Below, piece by piece: positions 49,166-59,836 of a DNA stretch of 64,000 bases. The notes below the pieces were generated by a model. That model saw only the letters and a program-made list of their open reading frames with translations, was not told the DNA's origin and searched no databases. Source of the stretch: Ophiostoma sp. CBS 140.51 (taxonomy: Eukaryota; Ascomycota; Sordariomycetes; Ophiostomatales; Ophiostomataceae); assembly GCA_029298735.1 (NCBI GenBank), contig JANSLP010000043.1:1-64000 (forward strand), read 5' to 3'. Within the stretch, counting starts at the first letter, position 1; each line of letters starts with the position of its first letter. The translations under genes and the position numbers were made by a program.

Positions 49166-50040
49166 ATGCGCACATCTCTCCGCCTGCTGGCCGGCGTCAA
49201 GCCGGGCCGTTACTTCCAGAACGGCGCCCAGACGGGTCTCGCGGGCCTCTACACGCACGACACGCCCCGGTCGACGCTCCTCTTCCTCTACTCGACGACC
49301 CTCGAGAAGCTGCAGGCGGCCCCCGAGCAGTCGGCATACCGCCAGTCCGTCGAGGCCATCACCAGGCACCGGATGGCCATTGTGCAGGCCGTGAAGCCTG
49401 AGGGCTACGACGCGTGGCTGGCACAGGCACAGAAGACGGTGGCTGAGAACCCGGACCACTTTGGCAGCGTGGCGAAGCTGGGCATTGACGGCGCGGCGAC
49501 GTGGCGCGTGGAGAAGGGCGGCCGCACGTTTATCATCCAGGACGTGCCGGACGTTGTGGACCAGCGGCTCAAGGAGTGGGACGGCGAGCGGAACGAGGGT
49601 GCCGAGCTTGAGGGTGTGCGCACGCTGGAGGAGCGTGCGGACCAGGTCCTGTCGGCGACGCGGAAATCGCTCGAGGAGGCCGTGACGGTGAACTGGGAAC
49701 CCGAGCCGCAGCTGACGGCTGATCAGTAAGTGGACCAGGGTGGGAGGTGGAAGAAGATGAGAGAAACGAGAGACTTGGGAACATCTGCTAACCTTCATTT
49801 CAGGATCGAGGAGATTGAGGCCAAGATTGGCGCTGGTCTGATTGAGGAGGTCATCCAGGTGGCCGAGGGTGAGGCCAGACTCGCAGACGTTATGATCAAG
49901 GCCAAGGTGTAAGTGAAGACGAAAAGACAAGAGTTGAGAAGATATATTGGGCTATTTACTAACTTATTTACAGTTGGGAGGGCCTAGAGGAGAAGCCCGC
50001 CGAGGGCCAGTGGAAGTACTTTGAGCGCAAGTCATCATAG
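49166..50040 (+). CDS. NADH:ubiquinone oxidoreductase subunit, NDUFA5 family (29.9 kDa type)
   Basis: Accessory subunit of mitochondrial complex I, located in the peripheral arm. Three exons: 49166-49725, 49804-49908 and 49974-50040; introns of 78 and 65 nt with GTAAGT donors and CTAAC branch sites; 243 residues, close to the Neurospora 29.9 kDa subunit and much longer than mammalian NDUFA5 (about 116). The N-terminus MRTSLRLLAGVKPGRYFQNG is basic and lacks acidic residues, as a mitochondrial targeting sequence would. The NDUFA5 domain lies at about 25-80 (TGLAGLYTHDTPR, LYSTTLEKL). The fungal C-terminal extension ends with KYFERKSS. Frame continuity through both introns supports the structure. 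Confidence 0.92.
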
Positions 50041-50537
50041 AGGGTGGCTCTGCAGGGCGAAGACAGGCGAGAAGGCAAGCGATAATATCCGAAAAAACAA
50101 TACAAAATTCACAATTCAGCGTTGAATCTCTGGGCAGTCGTTAAGAATCTCAATATCATATTCAAACGGCTAGTTGAGTCCAGGATGGAAGAATTGAAGC
50201 TCTGGTAGAGCACTGGTGTACAACTATAGAGGAGGCTGTGTATATATTTCTGCTTTCTGAATCATAAAATATTACAACATACATCATGCACAAATGTTAC
50301 TGGGCATTGCTGACCTAATTATTTCAAATATTGTATGGACTGTCGTCGTGGGTTGCGCCTGCCGTGAAAACGTACTTGCCGTCGTACTTGTAAACTACCA
50401 CTTTTATAGTGGGGCACTTTTAACGTCACTTCACCAAAACCTTCAAACGACAACAAAGACAAAGCCTTACACTCTCGCTTTTACCTTATCTCAACACAAA
50501 ACATGGCCACAATATAGCCTCTCACACAACCACCACA
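50041..50537 (+). other. Spacer NDUFA5-type gene to rrn11
   Basis: About 500 bp. The first 250 bp are AT-rich and fit a 3' UTR/terminator; the last 130 bp are C/A-rich and fit the rrn11 leader. No gene. Confidence 0.5.
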
Positions 50538-52064
50538 ATGTCGTACATTGAGCCACCCACGCTCACGAATATACGCAAGAGAAAACGCTCAGCCCGCTCG
50601 GCGTCCGTAGCATCCAGCGTCGTCTCTCATCTGCCTCGCGATGCCATTGACCCTCACAGCTACGGCCCGTCTGCACGGCGGCAGCTCGTCGTTGCTGGCT
50701 TATCGCATTCGGATCGGTTGCCGACAGACTACGTTGAGGGCTTCCCCCATCGGGCATTGCCCGACGGTGTAGGCGGCGACGAAGACGAGAACGCCAAGGC
50801 GCGCAAGGACAAGGACAGCTTTGGCACCGGGTTTGGGTCTGGATTTGGGCTTGACGGCCTCGACGACGAAGACGACATTGAAACGGATTCGGACGATGAC
50901 AATGCATCGATCAACTCTGAATCGGGCATGTACGACACCACGGAAGACGACGATACAGACACGAGTGGTGATCCATCGGAAGTCGCAGCCCGTCTTGCCG
51001 TGAAGCAGCGAAGAATCCGCCGCAAAGAAGCCCGTCGGCGTCGTAATGCGCTCCGCATGCAGCGTGCCTACGACCAGAATGTGGGTGTGCTAGCGACGAT
51101 TGTGCAGCGGGGCCTGCAGGAATCCGAGCACGGCACGATTCCGAGCGTTTTGACGTCGACGGGCGAAGCTGGCCGATTGGCGGCGCCTATTGGACTCGCC
51201 CGGGCCAAGCGAGCTTTTGGGCTAATTGTGCGCACCGAGATCAAGGGCAAGGGTGTGGATCTGCGGAGGAACTACCTGTGGGCCATGGGTGCCGAGCTGT
51301 TGATGCGAGAGGGCGAGGACGAGAGAAACGAAAAGAACACACCAGCCGGGTCTCGCCGTTGGGGTTTAGCTGCCAATATGCCACGCGTTCGTGCATTCTA
51401 TGAAGACCTCATCCAGCAACATCCTTACAACCGGCTGTTCCCACGGTCTGTGAACGCACTGACGTTCTGGCCGGCCATGGCGGGCACCGAGCTGTACAAC
51501 ATCTACGCAGAGGCACAACTAGCAACGGAACATCTGGACGCCAAGGCAAGGGAGAAACAAAAGAAGAAAGACAAGAAGGCACACGCGGGAAGCGACGATG
51601 GCAGCCACGAGAGTGAGCACGACTCCGACCCCGACTCCGACGAAGGTCATTTCAGTGACAACAGCAACGATAGCAACGATAGCAATGGCAGCAACAGACG
51701 TCGCCGTCGCCAACGGGACCACCCCGACCGGTTGGCCCGTGAAGACAATCGACTATCCTCACTCGAGCAGCTCCGTGACCTCACACGCCGCATGGACGCC
51801 GTCATGGCTGGTCCACCGTACGCTTCGAGCCCCGAAATGTTGCGGTTGCGCGGCATGGTCGCACTCTACATGGGCGACCTAGCCATTGTGACACCGCCAC
51901 GGACACCGTCAGAAACACAGGAGGGCGAGCGTGTACGTGCTCAAGAACGATCTCGGGCACGTGCTCGCTTTGCCCGGCTTCTGGACGTGGACCGGGATAT
52001 CCAGTCTGGGAGACACCACAAGCGTGGAGGCGTGCCAGACACAGTGGTGGATGCCTACATTTAA
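50538..52064 (+). CDS. rrn11: Rrn11-like RNA polymerase I core factor subunit
   Basis: Rrn11 with Rrn6 and Rrn7 forms the core factor that recruits Pol I to the rDNA promoter. Single exon, 508 residues. The N-terminal 150 residues are basic then acidic and disordered. The conserved part is about residues 150-345, with the block GLARAKRAFGLIVRTE, NYLWAMGAELL, then YEDLIQQHPYNRLFP and FWPAMAGTELYNIY, a pattern of helical repeats I associate with the fungal Rrn11/RNA_pol_I_TF family. A strongly acidic Asp/Ser run and a short Arg run follow at about 354-395, and a helical C-terminal part contains the LRGMVALYMGDLAI segment. I am fairly but not fully sure of the name because the family diverges quickly. 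Confidence 0.75.
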   Translation: MSYIEPPTLTNIRKRKRSARSASVASSVVSHLPRDAIDPHSYGPSARRQLVVAGLSHSDRLPTDYVEGFPHRALPDGVGGDEDENAKARKDKDSFGTGFGSGFGLDGLDDEDDIETDSDDDNASINSESGMYDTTEDDDTDTSGDPSEVAARLAVKQRRIRRKEARRRRNALRMQRAYDQNVGVLATIVQRGLQESEHGTIPSVLTSTGEAGRLAAPIGLARAKRAFGLIVRTEIKGKGVDLRRNYLWAMGAELLMREGEDERNEKNTPAGSRRWGLAANMPRVRAFYEDLIQQHPYNRLFPRSVNALTFWPAMAGTELYNIYAEAQLATEHLDAKAREKQKKKDKKAHAGSDDGSHESEHDSDPDSDEGHFSDNSNDSNDSNGSNRRRRRQRDHPDRLAREDNRLSSLEQLRDLTRRMDAVMAGPPYASSPEMLRLRGMVALYMGDLAIVTPPRTPSETQEGERVRAQERSRARARFARLLDVDRDIQSGRHHKRGGVPDTVVDAYI

Positions 52065-52372
52065 AAGCTGGCAAGAGGTGCCAGCGAGGATACTCACGAC
52101 CACGACAGCAACAGCGAGGAGGACGATGATACGGTTGATCAGGGCAGGAGCCGGCCGATGTTCACATCTCTATCCTACAGGAGCCAGCAGTAAACACGAT
52201 TGGGGGTGGCCATAATTCTCATTTATTTTGATACCCAACATATACACCATATTGATAGACATATCTTGAAATTAATTTAATTTTCAAATATCAAACAACC
52301 TTTGCTCCTAGCATCCCAAGCCATCATTCAAGTCGTAAAACGCCGTACCATTGATCACCACCCACTTACTAC
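52065..52372. terminator. Convergent spacer rrn11/eed
   Basis: 308 bp between facing stop codons. AT-rich words at about 52217-52300 probably hold both poly(A) regions. Confidence 0.5.
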
Positions 52373-54754
52373 TTACTGTTCAGCCTCCTCCACCGGGTGA
52401 CTGTTGTTGTCGCTATTGTTGCTGTTCGCCCACCGCTGCAAGATCATTACGCGGCTGTTGCTACCCACCACGACACACCACTCGCCCTCGGGACTCCACG
52501 CCGCTTGCCGTCCCACAGCTGACAAGCCCTTGGTCGTCTCTGCCTTGTGCGCCTTGACGAGCACATGCGGATCGTTGGCATTGTACTTGCTGTCCCAGTC
52601 GTCTAGCGTCTCCTTGTTGTACAGGTCACTCATGCTGTAGCCGACCGCACTCCGGCCCTTTGGCGTTGCGCCGGTGGTGTTAGTCGTAGTCGTGGGTACC
52701 GGTGTAGAGGCAGACGGTGTCCCCCCGTTGGCTGCACCTGCCGCTATACTTGCACCTTCCGCCGCCGCACCTGGAGCACCCGACACGACAGACGACTCGT
52801 GGTCGCTGCCTTCACCGTCTCGATGCACCGATCCCAGCAGTCCCAGCCCGTTCGCAGCATCCCTAGTCCGGCGTCCTCCTGGGTTAGCACTACTGCTATT
52901 GGTATTGCTGTTGCTGTGCCCGCCGTTGGCGGTTGGGCGCTTCCTAGGCACGACAATCCGCATCCAGGGCGGGCGTGGCACTGGCCCCTCGTCAACTACG
53001 GAACTGGCACCGGCCCCGGCTCCATTCTCGGTCCCATTAGTCCCGTTGGCTCCGTTACCCAGCTGAGCCATTTGCCGCTCCCGCCGGTGGTTGGCCGTCA
53101 TAAACTGCCGGTACGCGCTAAAGCACGTGAAATCCCAAAAGAAAATCTTGGCGGCAGCGTTGCAAAAGGCCAGCATCGGGTGGTGCCCAGCCACATTGAA
53201 TAGGCCGAACCGCATAAAGAACTGGGGTCCACAGCCCGGCGTATGCAGCTGCAAAAGACGTGTGTACTGGGGTGTCGTACTGGCGGCGACCGTGCTGGCG
53301 TTATTAGCATTGGCCGACGCGACTGCCGACGGCGACGTGATAAGCGGCACGTGAAAGGCGGAGCGGGTGACCTTGGTGGTATCCTGGTTGGAGGGGGCTT
53401 GCTCGGGCGAGGGCGGCTCGGCCGTCGAGTCGAACCCCTCAATGCGCCAAAGGACAATAACGTCCTCCAAACAAGCACGAGAGAGAATCAGGTCGCCGTA
53501 AAAAGCGACACAGTCGATGAGACCCGTGTGGATTTCCGAGGTTGAAAAGTGCGGGAAGTGGACAATAATGGGGACCTCGACGTGGTCATTTGGGATATCC
53601 GGCAATGTCCACTTATGAAGGGTTAGTATCAGGCCGTACGGTCGTCGATATCAGCTGTACTTACAAGATTGATAACTTGGTCATGACCAGCCGATATTAC
53701 ATAGCGTCCACTGTCGTGGAAGGCCTAGGAAGGATGATGTTAGCAAGATAGATCAAGGACTGGCCAAAATCGTCAACAAGGGGACATACCACACTCAGCA
53801 GGTTCCATGAGTGGCCTTCACCACCAAGAAGACACACACAAGGCTGCTTCTTGTGGACCGGATCGAGACTCCATAACCGGACAGTTGTGTCGTCCGAGGC
53901 AGACACAATTAGATGCGGGTTGGTTGGACATGTGGCGAGATCATTGATTTCCTAGACGTGTCAGTGGTCTATATGATTATTTTGACAGAATATGGGCACT
54001 CACTCCACCATGACCAACAAAGGACTGTTCACACAACAAGAGTTAGCAAGCTGGCAGAGCTGTCAATCACGATAGTAGACGGAGTACATACCGTCACAGC
54101 CTCGCCGTCGCGGATGTTGTAGACCTTGACCTTGGCATCACGGCCGGCAACACAAAGCAGAGCCCGTTCTGTCTGCGGGTCTCTTGCCCATGTGCACGAA
54201 CAATTCAATGCTCCCTCCTGGCGGTTGTCAGTGAGGTTCATGAGATATCTATGAGAGCTTCATGCGGCCCTGTTGACGACATACATCTTCATCACGGATC
54301 ACACGGATGATCTCGCATGGATTTGAGTCCTTGGTCTGTATGAGACGGCAAACGAATATCTACACCAAGGGTCAGTCACATTATATCCTCAAAATGCCAT
54401 CTTGCTATATAATATCGTGATATCTACTCACATGTCGTTTGCTCACGGCAGCGAATACCGGATTACTGCCGGGCGGGTTGTATGGATAGAACTTGACGTC
54501 AAAGAATTCTGCCTTTGTTAACAATGCCGAAAATATGAGCAATAAACACTTAAAGAGAGTGATCTACCTGTGTCCGAGTTGGCATCGTCGGCACTGCTTT
54601 TGGTATCCTGTGTGAGGTCATCTTGTTAGCCAAGGGGTCGATGCCCGCTTAAGCACAAACGGAGTGGCACGTGTCTGCCACTGCTTCTCACCTCAAAATT
54701 CAACGAGTACCGCAGCTTGGGCATCTCCCACTCGGACGGCAGTGCTGGCGCCAT
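52373..54754 (-). CDS. eed: Polycomb repressive complex 2 WD40 subunit EED
   Basis: EED binds methylated H3K27 and activates the EZH2-type methyltransferase (SET-7 in Neurospora), so this genome should have PRC2 silencing. Nine exons: 54692-54754, 54568-54607, 54432-54508, 54285-54359, 54092-54217, 54004-54024, 53790-53951, 53665-53724 and 52373-53611; total 620 residues. Only one junction is not phase 0, and every translation agrees with an EED-type seven-blade propeller. Signatures: FFDVKFYPYNPP, RDEDEGALNCSCTW, FVGHGGEINDLATCPTN, SASDDTTVRLWS, SAGHDQVINLW and C-terminal KAETTKGLSAVGRQ. Predicted aromatic-cage positions are Phe37, Phe129 and Phe340. A Gly/Asn/Ser/Ala-rich insertion of about 150 residues (391-540) lies before the last blade. 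The intron before exon 9 uses an AAG acceptor. A minisatellite abuts the start codon in the leader. Confidence 0.92.
54004..54024 (-). other. 21-nt microexon of eed
   Basis: Flanked by a CAG acceptor (RC of 54025-54027) and a GTGAGT donor (RC of 53998-54003). It encodes SFVGHGG in phase 0, residues 128-134, and joins cleanly to EINDLA. It is required to complete the conserved EED motif, so it is a real exon; it can be skipped without a frameshift. Confidence 0.85.
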
Positions 54755-54761
54755 GGCGTTT

Positions 54762-54815
54762 GTGTGCCTCTTGTGCCTCTTGTGCCTCTTGTGCCTCTTG
54801 TGCCCCTTGTGCCTG
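54762..54815 (+). repeat. 9-bp minisatellite in the eed leader
   Basis: Six head-to-tail units of TTGTGCCTC (three perfect, three with one change). On the eed sense strand this reads as GAGGCACAA repeats ending 7 nt before the start codon (54754). It is therefore very likely within the 5' UTR or core promoter. Confidence 0.88.
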
Positions 54816-57800
54816 TCCTGAGTTGTGACTGCCCCAACTTGCGTTTGTGCAGTTTCCTTTCTCCTCTTTTTCCAGCTGACGCAGACACCGCCGGCAGCTG
54901 TCCCGAATGGAGGTGCAAGAACAACTCAGCAACAGGGAAGGAACGGACCGCCCACACTGGCCTTCATTGGATGGGGGCGATTGGGAGTGAATGGGGAACG
55001 TGAATTGGACTCAGTGGGGCCTGTCTTTGGGGAAGCTGTGGAAGGGGCAGTGGCAGTTGCACTTTTGCGGCGTTGAAGGGCCACTGTGCTCTTTTGAAAG
55101 GCAGTTGGGAAAGTGCGGAAGCGAATTGCGAATTGAGATATGGGTCACGACTGCCAAGTTTGTGAGTGATTGTAAATGGGGCGTGAGAACAGACAGAAAT
55201 GGCAAGTGCAGTCCGAATGCCTGTATTCGCCGACCACGCGAAAAGAAAAGGCGGGGCAAGCGTGATTGGCGTTGTCACCCTGTTCCCAACAAACAGCCCG
55301 AGCAGCCCAAACAGCTTTTTGGTCAGGGTCCAGCACGGGAGCATTGCTCTCTAGGGCACCCCAAGACGCCCTCCGAGACCCAGGAAAAAGACCCGCCCCA
55401 GCGCTAAGGCAATATTACGGTACTTTTTCCTCGAGAAAAAAGAAAAGAAAACCAGAGACCATCAACAACAAGAAGAGACCAAAACAGCCCACAGCGAGAC
55501 AAGAAGCACAGACAGCGCCGAGAATGATTTACTGCAAGGGTTTTTGGAGACGAGACAGTGCTCCAAAAGGAATGCTACAGAACAATGGCCAGGGGTTTTC
55601 AAGATGCCCAGCCAAAGAAAAAGGTATTATTACGTCGCCATTACGTTTTTACCTTGCCGTTTTCTATAATTCTTTTACTCTCTGATTTGCTTTTTGTTTC
55701 AAAATAATCAAAGACGGAACTGTCATCGAGGGCTTCATTGAATTCAAGTATTCGTGTTCCTGGTCGAGGATATATGGATATGCTCGTATGTTGCTCAAGG
55801 GAGAAGGACTGACCATCAGCATTGACCGACTTTGACAGCACCGATCACTCTGATCACATTGATCACACTTTGTATGATGCCTTGATTCTGCGAGAGAGCG
55901 CTCGTATGGCCAAGACCCGCTGGTGCCAGCCTCCAGGCAAGGCTGTCTTGTGATCAACCTTTGGTCTCTCCCTGGTGCTGATTTCAATATTCAGTAAGTG
56001 TGGGTGTGCTGTGTGTGTGACCGTTGAGCTATGCAGCCCATGCAGGTCGACGGAAGAGTCAATAGACTGCAATAGATGGTAAAAAGAAGTGACCCACGCC
56101 CAGTTGGGTCTGGGACAGCTTTTGTGATTGCGGTTCCGCAGTGCAGAGACAGGACAAGAAATAAATAACGGGCAAAAGAAAATAAAGGGCGAGGACAGTA
56201 AAGACAAAAAAGAAAAGAAAATGAGAAGAATACCAGAAGCAAACAACGGGAAGGAGACCAACAAAATCCAACAAAATGGGGAAGCGAAACGGGGATCAAT
56301 GCATAGACGGGCAAATAGCAACAAAAGAATGACAAGGAAATGGTAAACGAGAGCAAGAGACAGGCCAGACACGCCGCTAAGTGGAGGAAGAAAAGAGGAA
56401 AAGAAGGGGACAAGAAGAAAAAGAAAGTAAATCATGCATAAGCCTGGTGCATGTCGGAGCTCTTTTGTCGAGGTGTGTGTTGTGTGGTGCATATTGTCTC
56501 GACGCATGTGTGTTGCCTGCGTATTTCCCATCCTTCAAACGGACCAAAATTCCCCATTCTTTCCTTCTTGGCTTTTGCACCTTGCTCTTTTTGGTCAATC
56601 TCCAAAAGTCACTTTCTCTCTCTTCGTCGTAGCTTTCTCGCGCCTATTTCCTTCCTTGTCCTGGCTTGTCTTTTTCTGTTTGTCTCTTATGTATGTCTTC
56701 CTCTGTATGGAGTCTGGCTTCGAGGTCGGCATGCGGGGCATTTTACTTTCTTATTCTTCTCTTGTGCTGTGCTTGCGAGGGTTGTCTCGCCTTTTTTATT
56801 CGACTCGCCTGTTCGTCCCGTCTCCCCATCTTATTTTTTATTTCCTCGCTCGTCCTTTTACCTTATTCAATGCCAAGAAAGTCTATACTAGCCAAGAACC
56901 ACGAAGCCAGTCTGTGCATCCGGAGCTTTACACATTTGCGTCCTCGAGCTTGTACATACATACACGGACACAAACAAATAAGTATTGAGCACACCTCTTT
57001 GTTAAACCTCGCTTCATGGAGTAGCCTCGCATCGGGGAACTGGTGGCTGAAATTTACGCGGAGGGAAGCGAGAACTGAACGCAAATCCATCGTGTGCGGC
57101 GTGATACAAGATAGATTACTTCAAAGTCTGTTTGAATATTTTGATAGTCTGCCATTGTTCGAATTTCCAACAGCCATTGTTCACATCTCTGTATGATAGC
57201 TTGAATTTACTTCTGCAAATTAAGCTGTGCTGAGACAGATTTTCCCACTAAAGAGAAGAGAAGAGGCGAAAGACATTTAGACAAGACGATAAACGCTCCT
57301 CATTCTGAGGACTGCGCGGAATACAGGGCCGCCCCCAACGGCTAGCTGACAGGTTTCAAAATACCACTATCACAAGAAGAGCCTAAGGGCAGTTTGTTCG
57401 TTCCATCTTCCTCCATTTTCTGATAATTTTCTGCCATTTTGTCCCATCTTTTCGTTCTATGAGCACGGCGATCATCATTGACACCAAACCCACCTCGGTC
57501 AAGCACGGAACGTTCCGTTTAAATGAAGTGTTCTTTCTGGACGTGGATACGGATATTCGGTGGGACATGTGTGCGTTTTACGGGCTCTCGTAGCCCAATA
57601 TATGAATATGAATGTAAGATACACATAAGTGCTGCGTAGTGACTGTCCAAGTAAACGATGGGCGACTGGATGACGAATCACCAAGCTGTCAATATCTTGT
57701 GCTCAATCTGAGTTGTCTGTGCACACTCGGTAATACGCTGTACACAGCGGCAATATAAAATACCAACCGTTCTCCAAAGCCACTGCTTCCTGTCGTCAAT

Positions 57801-59759
57801 ATTTACCCAAACCGAACAAAGTGCAATGGGGACACTGGAGAAGCTCCCAAATAACGCTACGTCGCAGTGCTATTGAAACTTAATGAACATGTCTATTAGC
57901 GTGCTAGCCTCGTATGCCCAAGGGCCCAATGACACGAACAAGCAGGCCTACCTGCCAGGGCAACAATACTATGTCGTGGTCGTTGGACCTAGCCAAGGCA
58001 AGATGGCAAGACCAGGGGTGATTGATGATGGACACGGGCAGGGCCTTCGGGGACGCCAAACAAAAATGATCGCCCACCCAAAACTAGGCCCTAGGCCCAG
58101 TTGGCCCTTAGCAGCCCTTTGGGCCTGTCGAGACCTATCAAGGCCATTTTGTTTTGGACTATTGTCCATTTCATTCTTCAGGCTATGAGGCGTGGCGTCT
58201 TGTTCCATCAGACACCGCCCTCGCTGAAAGATACCACAAGAAGAAAGTTGAATTTCAAAATGCCAGACATATTTCCGTTCGGCGTGTTTGAGTCGAGAGT
58301 GGCACGTTGTGGCGAAACATGCCCGGACTCAAACCACTTCATACAACCCTAGATAAACAAGATAAATAAGATACGACAAAATAAAGGAGATGGTGGTCCA
58401 AATGTACCCAAAGATCCAGAGAAACGACAGAGCACTCTGCTCCATCGCAAAGATATAAAGTACAACCAAGACAGCCATCCACGAAGGATGCAAAAGACAC
58501 GAAAGGAAAACGGAAAACCAACAATATCGATTTCTTTTCTCGTTTCTCTCGTCACTTTCGGCTCTCGAGCTGTTCGGACAAAGGACGAATGGAAACCATC
58601 CGGCTCGGCCCAAGCACAGCCAGGTCCATTTCTGTTGCTCTTTGTGCCTTTCTTTTATGCTGCTTCTGTTCCCATCCCCGAGGCACACTTGACAGAGTAC
58701 CACGCTGCCCATTTCCAATGCTACTCTCCTTCCTCTTTGATGCTCCAGCTGAAAGTCTTCCAGGTGTCGGAGCAGGACCGAATGCAACATTGGCCCGCAG
58801 GGGCGTTCCGGCCATCAGGTAACGAGGAAATTCCAAATCCCACTCGCTTCCTTCGTCCTGATGTCCATCTTTTTTCTTTTTCTTGGGGGATGCCTTGATT
58901 TTGCTGTGCTGAATGGACGCCAAGCTCAACGACAAGCCAATCCAGAAGGCTGGGCGCCCTGGCATTTATGCTGGAGGCATTTCGACTTTTTCGAAACTTT
59001 AGTTATTTTCACCTTTTTTATGCCCATGGCCTGGCCGTGGCTCGCTTGGCCCACCGCGGCAGATGTGTCATTAGTCGTAAAATTCTCGTGGGATATCTCG
59101 CCATTTCTGGGCACGTTTTTGACGCGCAACGTGTTGCTAACGGCGCATGCTTGGGTCGTGATGGCGACATGGCGACATGAAGATTGTCGTGGACCAGGCC
59201 GAAATCCGGAGAGGCAGCGTTTTCCGGTCGGTAAAATTGGCAAGACGAGAATAGAGAAGACCCAAAGCTCCTTCCTCGACTAACCAGCTGAAGCTGGGAA
59301 AGAACGCAGCGGACACTTCAAAATGCAAGCGCAATGTCGTCGAACACACCTTCCTAGCCCCTGCACCATCTTTGTTCTTTCCCAACCCCGGCACCCTGCC
59401 CGTTCGAACCACCTGCGCGGGATCTTTCCCTTTTAGCACACACACATAATAAAGCAGAAAACACACAGAGGTGGAAGGAATGTGCCTGCGTTGGACACAC
59501 TGCAGTGACTGCACCTTCTCTCTGCACGTCCACTTCCAACGCCAGGAAAGGCCCAACCAGGCAGTCCGGCACTCCTGCCACACTAGCGCTCCCGCCCTGG
59601 AAATTGGTCCTGACCGTGCACTGAGCCAGCCCTGGGGCTAGGATGGATACAACCTCGAATTTATGTCGTACTCCAGTTCAGGATGTACAGGCCTGGCCAG
59701 TCTCGAAGTTACAAGATATTTTGACATCTTATTTGGCGTGCTGAATATTCCTGACCCTG

Positions 59760-59836
59760 GTGAGCACCTTTTTCTTCCTTCTGAGGCTGATGTTGATGTC
59801 TTGCTTTCTTTTGTCATCCCGCTCTTCCCTATTCAG
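59760..59836 (+). other. Candidate intron of an unassigned transcript
   Basis: 77-nt segment with GTGAGC at its start, GCTGAT as possible branch site, a pyrimidine tract and TTCAG at the end, in the size range of the confirmed introns here. It lies inside a 67-codon ATG-initiated open frame (59663-59866) with no recognised motif, so it may belong to a non-coding transcript or leader. Confidence 0.25.
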
